NCBI GenBank assembly: GCA_021234155.1
Contig: JAJEKV010000058.1
Span: forward strand, 4,164,600 to 4,228,599
DNA from: Isoetes taiwanensis
Taxonomy: Eukaryota; Streptophyta; Lycopodiopsida; Isoetales; Isoetaceae
Direction: 5' to 3'
DNA: 64,000 nt
In this document: positions 12,298 to 23,325 of the stretch, in pieces
Layout of the letters: each line of letters opens with the position of its first letter
Position numbering within the stretch: the stretch's first letter is position 1
Notes under the pieces: generated by a model
The model's database searches: none
Seen by the model: only the letters and a program-made list of their open reading frames with translations
What the model was told of the DNA's origin: nothing
Translations under genes and position numbers: made by a program

Positions 12298-14550
12298 CAG
12301 TTTTGGGATGATATGCTGTACTCATGGACACTTTGTCTGGGTCGTGTTGAAGATGTCCTTGAGAAGGCACTTACGAACTTAGGGTCTCTGTGGGAGATGA
12401 TTTTCCTTGGCATCTCGTGCGATCTGAATATTACCTTTGCTTAAAGCAAGACGGTGCTCAAGGTTGTATTTGTAGTTTGACATGGCAAAAAATGAGCAAT
12501 CCTTGATAGCTTGTCGAGCACTACCAGTAAGGCATCATGGCCCCTTGTTGTTCTTGGGATTCTGGTTATAAACTCTATGCTTCCCAGAATTCAGAGTTGC
12601 TCTGCTTTCGTTTGTTGATGTACCTGACGCTATTGAATGTAATTGGTGATATCCTTCTCCATGCCAGCCAGAAGTAAGTATTTTTTTTATCTTGAATTAA
12701 GTTTTCATGAATCTCGTGTGGCCGGCTATTGGGCTATTATGAGTATCATGAAGAATTAACTTCCTTACTCCTGATGCCTCTGGGATGCAACGATTGTCCT
12801 TGTGGTATAAAAGGTTGCTTTTCTTTTTATATCTTTTATAAGCTTCTCTTTCTTTATCTGTCCTTGCTTTTTTGCAAGGACTAGCCCTTGCTTCCTTGAA
12901 TTCTTTGCTTCAGTGCAAAACCTCTTCAATATTTTTGCCAAATTCTTTGGACAAGGTGGAGATGGTATTGCACTAGAGTCTTCAATGGTCATCGAGACAG
13001 CAATCACATTTAATTTACCTGGTTTATAGACTATCTCAAAGTCATACTCTTCGTGAAATTCCATCCAGTGTTCTCACCTCAAATTGAGGAGTGTTTGCAT
13101 GAAGATGTATTTAAGGCTTTGATGGTCTGTATCAAACTGAAATCGCCTCCAAAAGAATAATGTCTCCTATGCATAAAGCTCTTACAGACCTTAGACATTC
13201 CTGGTCATGGATGAAGCGATGTTACTCGGCATCGTTCATTTTTTTGGAGTCGTATGAGATCACTCTTCCTTGTTGCATGAGGAATCCTCCCGTTGCCACT
13301 CATTTGCATGTGTGCAAACTCAATCTTTGACTTCTTATGCTTAGTGAGATCTGAGAAAGAGGCTGCTCACTTAGCAAAATCTTTTACAATTTGCCTATAA
13401 TAACCTGCAAGGCGTAAGAAGCTTCTCTCTTTGGAGACGTTCTTTGGAGCTGGCCAATTGACTATCGCTTCAATGTTTGCTGGGGCGGTGGAGATTCCCA
13501 CTGTAGTCACTATATGCACCATGTATTCCACCTTACTTGTTGCAAAATGGCACTTTTAGAGTTTAGCATAAAGACGATGCCGTCTCAACTTTTCTAATAC
13601 TCTTCTCAAATGAACCGCATGTTCCTCCATGGACTTACTATCATTTAGAATGGCATCCAAAAAGAATGATGAAAAACTCATCTAAAAGTTTATAAAGACG
13701 TCATTCGTCAAACGCATAAATGTTGTCATAGCGTTTGATAGACCAAAAAGCGTCACTATAACTTATAGTGATCATACCGCATTCTAAAAATCGTCTTATG
13801 GATGTTTTCCTTCTTTTGATTTGATGACATCTAGATCTTAGATTGATTTTGAAGAATTGTTCCCTAGAGCTGGTCCACTAAGTCGTCTAGCCTTCGCAAT
13901 GCGTACTTGTTCCTTATCGTATGCTTATTGAGTTGGCATTATACTTCCATCTTTCTTCACGGTTGCCTCGAATGGTGATACGCTTGGCCTGAAGAAGCCA
14001 AGTTCCAACAACTTCTTCCATTGCCTCTTGATTTTTGTTATCTGGCTTGCATTTAGTGCAAGAGTAATTCTGCATTCTATGCCTCTATGGGATGGAATCT
14101 CTCAGATTTTATCCAGAAAGATGTCATAAGAGATTTTTTTAGCAGCCACTTTTTTAAGTGTGAATGTATTATAACTACTAGTTATTAATTGAAGTACTTT
14201 TTCTAATTACTTAACTGTCTTTCAAAATTTTCCTATGTGTGTTTGGCCAAATATTGGTCATTCCGCACCATTTTCTTTGCAAACTTCCTATTGAGCGATT
14301 TTTCGTTCAATTTTCACTTGTGAATTGGGGCTCATGAATAACTTTTGAGCTCAAATTTACTAGAAGGTTCCTTCTGACTCTCTATTCAAAATTAGCTTAC
14401 CCTAACAACTAGATTTGACTTGCTAATGACATTCTACAGATGGAAGTAAAAAATTCTCCCAAATTTTCGAGGTTAATATTGGGGTTTTACCTCCAAATTT
14501 TCTATTAGGCCAGTTAGCTACTTGGGAAAATGGCCGGTGAACCAAGATCA

Positions 14551-14565
14551 TTGCTCTGATACTAT
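14551..14565 (-). other. Primer binding site of element B
   Basis: On minus, directly inside the LTR, the sequence reads ATAGTATCAGAGCAA. It is a slightly changed version of the initiator-Met tRNA site TGGTATCAGAGC seen intact in element C and in the TRIM. Confidence 0.7.
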
Positions 14566-16145
14566 TGTGACGCTATATATGACAACCTGCCATATATATT
14601 GAAGGACCTTCCCCATCCAAAAACATCTGTCGCATAGGCCCTCCATCTATCCTGCGTTTGGGGATGGCCAGACAACGAGCAGAGGACACGAAGGTGTCAT
14701 TCCGGCTCGTCTCCTATGGGCTCATACATCAGCTGAAGCAAATATAACAACGTAAGCACTAGCAATAACAACAACAAACTACCTCGAAGGGTAGTGATAA
14801 TCCATCCATCCATGTCATCGAATACAACTATATAACAAATACATCAAATAGAGGCTCCTACCCAGGCTTAGACTCAAAGGGGGAATCGACTGACAGCTAG
14901 GGTCTCCAGATAGATCAGACTGAGTTATGGCAATGACTTGGGCTGGCAATAGACAATGGCTAGGGTTGACCACTCCATACGCCCCTCCTGTGCATAGTTT
15001 GCAGATAGGCTAAATCAGGCTCTGTCGTGACTGTAACCTGCCGGAGACGTAATCCGGTAGTATCACCCAATGATACTACTCCGGGTTGTATCTCCCTGGT
15101 CCGATGAGGTAGGAAGGGTTGTATCTCCCCCTCTCGAAGTGCAATGGCTCCATGGGCAGTTAGAGGATCGTAGCGACACACGCCCGTACCCGACTGAACG
15201 CCCCAAAACAAGAGCCAGGTCGGCACCTGCATCTCTTGAGAGTCAGGGCGACATCATTGACCCAGGAAGTGTCGGACTCATACCCGGCCCACACGAAGTG
15301 ACCGACTATAAGCCTAGCCCGCTATGAGTCCCCAGTAGTCGCGCTCAGCAGGGACCTCCCTCCACTTTGCCACTGACCCCGTTGTGTGGTGCTCAGTCAT
15401 GGTGGGCCTTATGCACAGGCCACATAATAATGGGAACTAATGGGTCTAAAATAGGAGCATCATCTAAATAATGGCTACTAGATCCCTACCCCCCTTCCCA
15501 ATACACAAGAGGTGCAAATATAAGATCAACCATCATCATATATCAATGTAACATGATAAATAACAAGAATAACAACTGATCCTAGTCACATACATCTAAC
15601 TTATAGTTAGGGTTCATTGATTAGAGTTCATGCTTAGAACTATAGGTTCTAGAATGGCTCTACTAGGACACAATGTGCAACTCAATTGGAATCTACTCGA
15701 GGTGCCTGCTCCTAATGAGCTGCCTCTGACTCCCTGGTTCTCCATCTCTAGTAGGTGGTTCGAGTATATGACCTTCATCTGCTATGGTTGCGCTTCCGGA
15801 CTGCTACTGCAATCTCGACTATCGAAGACGATCCTGGAATCAGAGTTGTAGGCACGTGCTGGTGGATCAGAAGTTGGTGGAGCCAAAGTGGTCTAGGTTT
15901 AGGGACATTTATGTGTTAGGGTTCACATGAGGCCACTTGGCTCAAATAGGGTGCGTCCATGTGGCGAGTCACCTATAGAGTGAAGCCATGTAGAAATGGG
16001 CCACCTTCTAAGTTTGGCGAAGTTATGTAAATAACTTGGCCATGCCCCCACACTTGGTGCATACAAGTCTACTAATGTAGATTTGTATAGTGACGTGGAC
16101 CTAGGATATACATATTTATATCGTATATTCTAAGGGAACGTCACA
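14566..16145 (-). repeat. 5' LTR of element B (1580 bp)
   Basis: The ends on minus are TGTGACGTTCC and AGCGTCACA, giving the same TGTGACG/CGTCACA termini as the LTRs of element C. Internal blocks also align (for example GGCTAGGGTTGACCACTCCAT against GGCTAGGGTTGTCCACTCCAT). Its length is nearly equal to the 1583 bp LTR of C. It contains no gene. Confidence 0.85.
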
Positions 16146-16640
16146 CACCCTACGTAATATTGGCAACTTGGAATGATAATCATACAATCAAAACATCCAT
16201 GCACTTTGTGCCCTAGAGAAACAATCCATGCTATGAACAATCGATGTGTGCCATAGAGAACAGTCAATGTGCTCTGTGATAAGGGCAAGCATTGGACACC
16301 ATTGTAGCATTGCCAGCAAGTATATAAGGCTAAAATTTTATAATTTACGGAGGTAAGGGACCACATGGAGATAGAACGAACCTAGTGTTATGAAGTTAAA
16401 TATCTTGTTGGTTGTTTGAGTCGGTACATTTTATTATTGTGGTAGAAAAATTGCAAAGTTGCATGATTATAACTACAAAGAAGTATTTCTAACATTGTCA
16501 CAATTCTTTTTTTTTTTTTCTTTTTTTAGTTGTTAGAAGATTTGGACACGCCTTGCAACATAGTTCATAAGTTAAACTTGATATATGGTGAACGAAAAAA
16601 CATAAAGGAATAAGATAACTTAACCATAAGAAAAACACGA
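16146..16640. other. No gene seen
   Basis: This is AT-rich DNA between the LTR of element B and the DIRS-like fragment, with a T-rich run at about 16508-16528. I see no gene or clear repeat. Confidence 0.5.
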
Positions 16641-16675
16641 TGGTAAATCATATGAAAATGAGCCTTTAGGGCAAG

Positions 16676-18167
16676 TCAGAGGCGAGCACAAGATGCACCA
16701 CCATGCTGCATCAAACTCAACAGAGTATGACATGGATCGAAAAGAAGGAATGTGCAGCATGCAGCTAGCAAATGGAAGGCACAACCTAAAGACGAATTAT
16801 CCCCGCGAACAGTGACCAGGCGAGCATGGAGAAAAGGCACAGCCGAGTGCAAGACTTGAAAAAAAGCTAAGAGCTCACGCCAAGTGGAGGAACGAGAAAG
16901 CTCAGACTCGAAAAAAAAGGCCAACAAATTCCAAGCGGTTCGACACGGGGAAGTAGCCCCCACAACCAAATGAACTAGCGTCAAAACCTAGTACGATCGT
17001 TGGACATCGGGGTGGGGAAATGGGGCGAAAGCTCAGAGAAGAGGCGATGGATTTCCATAACACAATTTCCAGCCGGGCTAAAGAGGATAAAGAAATAGGA
17101 GCATCCCAGTGGAAGGGTTGAATAAGGCGATAGGAAAAGAAAGTTAAAGCGGAGACAAGGGAACCAAAAATAATGCGAAGGGACTGGAGAAAACCCAAGA
17201 ATTTGGCGAGGTGATGTGATGTAAGATGCGAGGAGGAGAGAAGCGAAGAGGAGAGTTGAAAAAACTTGGCTAATTTCTTGGAAGATAAGCAAATAACCAT
17301 GGCAGAGGCATCAAGGAGAAACCCAAGGAAAATAGTGCGGTGAGACAAACGGAGGCGACATTTAGGCCAAGCAATGAGAAATCCAGCAGATTGCAAATCG
17401 GAAATGATGCGATGTTGAAGGGAACTAGGGTCATGCTGAGTGTGAAAAAGGAAATCATCCATATAAGGTGTGCAGCAAATACCGGAAGCTCGCCAATGCC
17501 AGACCAACGGCATCAATTTGGTAAAGACAAAGGGAGCAGAGGCCAGGCCAAAAGGCAGCATAGTAAAGACAAAAAATTGGTGGTCAAACTGAAAACCCAG
17601 AAAAGTGTGATGAAGAGGCCAGATGGGGACATGATGGTAACCGGATTTCAAATCCAAAGTAAAAAGGAAATCATGAGGTTGAAGAACAGCCAAAGCATCG
17701 AAAAGAGATTCATACCGAAAAGAAGGAATAGATAAAAAAGAGTTAAGATAGCGTAAATCCAAAATCAAACGGAGCTTGTGGTCTCCTTTGGGCACAATGC
17801 CTAGGGGTGAGCAGAAAAGAGGACGTGACGGAACTTGCATGATAGCACCAGAACTTAGGAGATCGCGACTGGCAGAACAAGCAAAAGGAATGTAGGACAA
17901 GAGAGAAGAAAGATTCGGGCAAATAAAGGGTTGAGGTGGAGGTCCATGAGCCCAAGGGAGAGTATAGCCATGTTGGATCCAAGACAAGACGAGGGAATTT
18001 GTAGATATAGAGCGCCAGAAAGGCAAAGATGCGAAGAGACAAGGTGGCATAGTGGGCATCAAGAACAACAGGATCAAAGGGGAGATGGGGTAAAGGAGAG
18101 GTAAAAACTTGACAATCTGCAAGAAAAAACACGTCATAAAAAAACAATATCCTTTATTGATCACCAA
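16676..18167 (-). pseudogene. DIRS-like RT and RNase H
   Basis: A frame of about 400 residues carries all core RT blocks. These are PLGIVPKGDHKLRLILDLR (finger), DFLFTLDLKSGYHHVPI (palm motif A), FTMLPFGLASAPFVFTKLM (motif B) and YMDDFLFHTQ (catalytic motif C), followed by AGFLIAWPKCRLRLSHRTIF and a thumb. RNase H begins with VLGFDASSFGCGGYF and goes on with SSTWRELLAFFQVLH and VTVRGDNSS in an overlapping frame. Such RTs copy DIRS-type elements. The family assignment rests on the A/B/C block wording; a distant Ty3-like element is less likely. Confidence 0.8.
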
Positions 18168-18179
18168 AAATGAAATACA

Positions 18180-19290
18180 ACACGGAGTGAGGAACTGACA
18201 AACTCAGGTTAGCTTAAGAAGACCAAGGCGGAAGCAACACCATCTGGGGGAAGGGCTAGATGGCTTGTCTGAGGGGAAAAAGCCATTAATGGTGTTGGGT
18301 TGAGAGGAACTGAGTGAGGAAACGGTAGGGAAAAGGGGGGAACTGCGTTATGGAATAGCTGCCGATGAAAACAGTTTTCGGCAGTATGGCAGAAACGACC
18401 ACAAATAGTACAGCAAAGGGAGGTGGGATTAGAGGGTGAAGAAGCAAAAGAAGAAAAAGTGGCAGACGAGGGGTAAGGCCACGGGAGAGGCGTTTCTCTT
18501 GGGCGAATTTCTTGACTTATTGAAGGCGTTTGGATTCGTCAGAGGAAAAATTCAAACTGGGGGACTCACTAAATTGCAAGGCGACGTCGCATCCATGCTG
18601 GTCAGCAATAAGGACAAATTTCATTTCTTGGTCCGCCAATCGCTTACCTTCTTCCACCATCTGTAGCACATCATCTGGAATGGCGGCCCCCAACATAACT
18701 TGACGTCCGTAAATCCAATGAAACCGGGTATCCATAGCCAAAGCAAACTCGTAATAATGCCGCATAGAGTCGCACTCAAAAGATGGGGTAGGCCGGCGGC
18801 TCGCTCTTGAATATTCTGTTGAAGGTGCTCAAGTTGGGTCTGCACTGACAATTTGGGTCACCGATGACGGTATTTGGAGCGCCTGGAGCGTGGCCCGCTG
18901 TTGTTGAAGCTCGTGCAACAATTGGGTATAATCAGGAAGAACGGGAGCAGAAGGAATGGGCATTGTGGAGGCGGGAGATGCATGTGGCAGAGAAGAGAAA
19001 AGAGGAGCCATCTAGTAGGAAAGGAAGGAGAGGTGGCACTTGCGGAGACAAGAGGAGAAAAGGAGCACAAAAGGGGGGGGGGGACCAAAAAGGAAAAAAT
19101 GGAAGATGCGGAAGAGGGGGAGGCGGTGGGAGAAAGTGAAGTGGGATCCACAGAGTCCGGCTCAGGCGAGAGGGAAGCTTCGCGTTGACGACGAGAACCA
19201 GCGGCGTGTGAACTCGAGGTTTGAGAGGTTGGAGTGCCCGCTATGGATGTTATCAGTTCAATGACCTGACAAAAAACGAAGGACATTAGA
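18180..19290 (-). pseudogene. DIRS-like gag region with CCHC zinc knuckle
   Basis: On minus near 18345-18410 the sequence encodes CTICGRFCHTAENC, a C-x2-C-x4-H-x4-C zinc knuckle used by gag proteins to bind RNA. Upstream are helical, Q- and L-rich segments (QTQLEHLQQNIQERAAG near 18.8 kb) and a Ser/Pro-rich N-terminal part (near 19.1-19.2 kb). It lies directly upstream of the RT. Frames are interrupted. Confidence 0.6.
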
Positions 19291-20460
19291 AAACAAAAAA
19301 CAATGAAAAAAGGAGGTTATGCCCGCCACGAAACGGAAAAGAGGGTCGTCCCGACAAAAGGCAAGTCAATCCCATGCGATGACGAGTCCCAGAATGTGCA
19401 AAGGGCGTCCAACGAGACCGACAACAATAAAGGAAAATGCAAAATAACTCCCGAGCGAAAATGAAGTAACAATAAAATAACGGGGAGAAGCCAATAACAA
19501 TAATGAGAATGCTAGAAAATGCATATGGGGGAGGCCAACAAAAATGAACAAAGATGCAAAAATCGGAACCTAAAGATGAGGAAACCAAAGTTGTCCACGA
19601 TGCAAGAATGTGCAAAAGGAATATGAAGTTAACACACTGACCCCAATTTTTGGTCCACAGTTGTTTTTTACTTGTACGGAAGTGTTGTTTTATGCCAAAA
19701 ACAACACCAAAATGGCCCCAAAAGTCCACGTGGCCCGTTTATCCGGATTTGCACAAAGAGACAGTGGTTTTTTGGCAAAAAAATCCCACGGTGGTTTTTC
19801 TGACACTTTTTGTTTTTTTGTCAACGTGTCCTTTTTTTCAGTGTTGTTTTTACCGAACTTTTTCGACGTGTGGTTTTTTTCTTGACTGTTGTTTTTTAAG
19901 GAGTGACGTGTTGTTTGTCTTCCAAATAACACGTGTAGGTTTAAATATTAGTACTCGTGGAAAAGTGATAAAAGACCGTTCTTTTTCCCTTTTCTATGTG
20001 TGTGTGTTTTTTTTATCTACTTGTAGTTTTTAGCGAAACCATGAATTGTTTTGCTTCAGGTTTAGATATTGCTACATGTGAAAAATAAAATTACAACGTC
20101 AAAGTAAGATGGTTTTATAAAAATATACATGTTATTTAACGAAATACCACATGTGTTACTTAAATCCAGCTATTGCTTTTAATGCTCCTAACTATTGTTT
20201 TTCTAAAATAAGGACATATAGAAAAGCATGATTATAACACATAGAAAAATCTAAGTGTTGTTTCTAATGCATATTTTTACCAATTAAATATCGACACGTG
20301 GCATATTTTTAAATAAAAAAACTATTATTTTAACCCATCATATGCTGACACGTGGATACATTTAAAAAAAACATGCCTTCCAAATTTTGGTTTTTTAAAC
20401 ACCATATAAATAGAAGTTTATTAAACACCATATAATTACACGCTGGTTACTTACAAGCTG
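19291..20460. other. Gene-free DNA with GTTGTTTTT- and ACGTG-rich segment
   Basis: No gene is seen. At 19660-19920 the motif GTTGTTTTT or GTGGTTTTT recurs at least eight times (near 19663, 19684, 19763, 19790, 19840, 19871, 19887, 19909), forming a very degenerate repeat. ACGTG cores recur nearby, and GACACGTGG occurs twice near 20293 and 20346. Confidence 0.5.
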
Positions 20461-22620
20461 GTTATTGCTAAGGAGGTTTCTGTAGGTTAAAGAGTAGGTT
20501 CTTATTGTGTAAGTAGTTTCAAATTTTTTTCATATTACATACAAGTAATCAACATGCCACTAAAGCCTTATAAATTCATGGAATACATAGTTTTTTATTA
20601 TATATAAAGCAGAAAATACATTACAATCCGGAAAGATGGGATGTTGTTCCAGTTTTCCAATTCTAAACTTTTGTTAGTTGCAGAAATACTTTCGCAGCCA
20701 TTTATTTTTGCTTAATGTAGAATAAAAACGGATCCTCTGCATCATGGAATCCATTACTTTGCAGCCTACCTAAGGATCTGCATAAGAAAAAAACAATTAT
20801 GTTCGAAAAATGCCTAGATCATTAAAAAATGAAACAAGATCAATGATTTTTACCTGCTAAGTCTTCATGTTTATACCTGTTGTTACAAACCGTATAATCA
20901 GCACTATAATCAGCCTGAATCTGTAGCACTATATCAGCAAATAGAGATGCAAAACTTCTTAGCAAGGATTCAAAATAGATATAAAACCTGTCGCCAGATA
21001 TTGGTTCATCACTGATCTGTTGTGGTACATTGCTGGGCCTGTTTCGTCATTCAGTTCTTTGTCTCTTGCGATATTGTCTCTGCAGAGCATTATAAAAAGC
21101 ACTTCTCGATACCTGGTGCCTTTATCCATGTGAACAAGCATGCAAGATGCTGGCATATGATAGATATCAGAGTGAATTAATGCGAGGCAACAGCTTTATG
21201 AGGACTTTATGGGGCTTTCAACAGCCGAAAAAGTTGCTTGTGCTTGCTTCCCAAAGCGAAAAGACTGATACTCTGTTTGAGAAAAGCCAAAGCGAAAAAC
21301 CTGATACTCTGTTTGATAGTCTGTTTGAGCTTGCTTCCCAAAGCGAAAAGCCATCTGCATGGTCGGCTCCTCCAGATCATCTAATTTATTATGTGAAAAA
21401 GCTTTCAAGAGACAGATTTGAGATGGCCCTTTTGCCCTAGCGCCAACATCTTCCCTTACGCTTTGATTCTGTATTTTCAGATACCTTCTTAAAATCCATA
21501 GCAAAGGATTGAACAAATGTGTGCAATAGCTTTCAAAAATGCTCGTTGTCAACTATAGGGAGGCTGTGAAGCAGGGCGGCGCCATAGCCGTAGGGAGGCT
21601 GTGAAGCAGGGCAGCGCCATAGCCGTGAAGCAGGGCGGCATCACCTGCAGGAAGGCCATGAAGCAGGGGGCGCCATAGCCGTGAAGCAGGGCGGGCGGCT
21701 CTCCCATTTCTGATTTGGAAGCAATGATTTGGAAGCAATAGGAAAGTAGCAGACCAATAGCCGACCAATAGGAGCAATAGGGCGGGAAAGTAGCAGACCA
21801 ATAGGAGCAAAGCACCAGGATCACCATCTGGGCCGTTTATATCTGCCAAATCTGGACCGTTGTTCTTAACCTTTGATGAGGCATTTTTTTCATCCATATA
21901 ATTTATCTTCAATTTTGAACTACTTTGGCGGGGGATTTTCCTTATGGGTTCTGCTATGTTCAAGCCATATGGCCATAGCCAGAATGGTTGGGATGTGCTC
22001 TGCGCCATCTTTCTGATCATATAAGCTCAAGAAATCCTTATTTTTAATTCTCAATGAGTGCCCGAAAAATTTTGAGGACAACTCGTTGAAATTGGAAAAA
22101 TCTCCCAGCAATCCCTGTAGGATCTCAAAGTCATTAGGCTCATGAGTGCATTAACTCAAATTTAAGAATCTATAGGCGATCCTGAAGTCATGGGTGAAAA
22201 TCTTTTGAAAAAAAACTATAGACAAAAATTTGCCAGAGTTCATTGCACCTTTTGCCCAACTCTTTTGTCTGTGTTGAATACTTTGAATTGTACTTCGTGT
22301 ACTTTAAATTTCTAACAGCAGAAACAGAAAAACAACATAAGACATACCGATGGGATTATTTTAGAAAAATTACTAGATAAGATTATTTATTTATCAACTT
22401 CTTTGCATTCTTTAACAAACAATTGAGGATTTACATAAGGTTGGATGCTCATTGGTAGAAGAACAGAGAATGGCCATGAAAATGCGCCTTTCAGATGAAT
22501 ACATGAAGAAGCAAGTTGGGCCTGGTGGTACTTTATTCCTCTCATGTAGTAAGGTTCCAAGTTTCAAACTCCAGCCAAATGAAAGCAGAATTTTGTTATA
22601 CAAAGAAAATGGCAGAATTT
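20461..22620. other. No gene recognised; small local repeats
   Basis: At 21235-21350 the phrase GCTTGCTTCCCAAAGCGAAAAG occurs twice and TGATACTCTGTTTGA twice. At 21549-21705 the phrase GTGAAGCAGGGCGGC with CCATAGCCGT recurs about four times. At 21715-21815 GATTTGGAAGCAAT and GAAAGTAGCAGACCAATA are each duplicated. Exon-like minus-strand frames (for example LGDFSNFNELSSKFFGHSL near 22.06-22.1 kb, and a 65-codon frame at 20959-21156) are unrecognised. Confidence 0.45.
21549..21705. repeat. Short GC-rich tandem repeat
   Basis: About four imperfect copies of a phrase built from CCATAGCCGT and GTGAAGCAGGGCGGC. Spacing varies between about 30 and 45 bp. It is GC-rich in otherwise AT-rich surroundings. 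Frames through it (Leu/Ala-rich) are by-products of the repeat. Confidence 0.7.
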
Positions 22621-22629
22621 TGACGCAAT

Positions 22630-23115
22630 AGCCACCTAGGCACCAACGAATTTTGACGCATGCCACCTAGGCGCCAACATGCCACCTAGGCTCAAACATG
22701 CCACGTGGGCTCCAACATGCCACCTAGGCTCCAACATGCCAAGGTGGCTCAAACATGCCACGTGGGCTCCAAACATGCCACTTGGCTCAAACATGCCAAG
22801 GTGGCTCAAACATGCCACCTAGGCTCAAACATGCCAAGGTGGCTCAGGCTCAGACATACCACCAAGGTGGCTTCAACATGCCAAGGTAGCTCAAACATGC
22901 CACGCAGGTTCTAACATGCCACGCAGGCTTTAACATGCCAAGGTGGTGCAAACATGCCATGTGGGCTCCAACATGCCACCTAGGCTCAAACATGCCATGC
23001 GGGCTCCAAGATGCCAAGGTGGCTCAAGCATGCCACCTAGGCACTAACATGCTACCTAGGCTCAAACATACCAAGGTAGCTCAAACATGTCAAGGCGGCT
23101 CAAACGTGCCATGCA
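22630..23115 (+). repeat. 19 bp minisatellite, block 1 (plus orientation)
   Basis: About 25 units (by length) of the form ACATGCCACCTAGGCTCAA. The outer parts ACATGCC and GGCTC(A/C)A are constant, and the middle varies among CACCTAGG, CAAGGTGG, CACGTGGG and a few others. The unit is about 19 bp, so frames through it show a 19-residue period. Confidence 0.95.
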
Positions 23116-23325
23116 GGGTTATATTTCAGAGGCCTTATCCTAGTAATATTGGACCAGGATCTTTCACAATGTCATCACGTAGAGGGAGGGTGTTGATGCT
23201 AGAAGACGGACCCTTAAAACCTTCCGGAAGCAGTTCGCCCCAGAGGTCCTCTCTCTAAGGCCCCTGGCCACGGACGGGCAACTGTCCTGCTCCGGAACTG
23301 TGAACTGACTCTGCCAATGGAGCCC
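23116..23325 (-). repeat. Partial copy of the ~800 bp unit between minisatellite blocks
   Basis: This segment aligns with 26870-27060, in the inverted unit: GGACCAGGATCTTTCACAATGTCAT, GAAGACGGACCCTTAAAACCTTCC and GACGGGCAACTGTCCTGCTCC have close counterparts there. It separates block 1 (plus) from block 2 (minus), so the minisatellite changes orientation across it. Confidence 0.85.

Larger units (their letters stand above)
9097..12302 (-). mobile_element. 5'-truncated L1-type LINE inserted in chromovirus B
   Basis: This is a non-LTR retrotransposon on minus: a truncated ORF2 with RT, a connector region and a C-terminal zf-RVT region, ending in an A-rich tail that shows as a T run at 9099-9115 on plus. 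Chromovirus sequence stops at CCATACATA next to the tail and resumes at GATGATATGCTGT by about 12306. Element C has both motifs about 65 bp apart at 41451-41535, so this insertion came with loss of a few dozen target bases or later decay. The endonuclease domain is missing (5' truncation). The LINE itself was later hit by the insert at 11008-11239. Confidence 0.9.
8640..16145 (-). mobile_element. Chromovirus B, old copy of the C family, interrupted by a LINE
   Basis: This minus-strand element has its 5' LTR at 14566-16145 and decayed pol at 12303-14560 and about 8680-9096. Recognisable parts are the RNase H end (FHEEYDFEIVYKPGKLNV near 13.03 kb, matching [18 protein letters not shown] of element C), RT to RNase H similarity on to about 13.9 kb, and the integrase tail (LVEEVRDHLLAVRSRHKS near 8.9 kb). 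Gag and the extra 5' frames of C are absent. The LINE at 9.10-12.30 kb lies inside the integrase region. It is heavily broken and is the oldest member of the family in this window. Confidence 0.85.
16640..19290 (-). mobile_element. DIRS-like retroelement fragment
   Basis: On minus the order is a gag-like region (about 18.3-19.29 kb) with a zinc knuckle, then RT and RNase H (about 16.67-18.17 kb). The RT sequence style (SPLGIVPKG, LDLRYLN, FGLASAPFVFTKLM, YMDDFLF) is that of DIRS/Ngaro tyrosine-recombinase elements rather than Ty3 or LINE. No tyrosine recombinase region and no split direct or inverted termini are visible, so the copy is incomplete. It has a few breaks. Confidence 0.75.
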
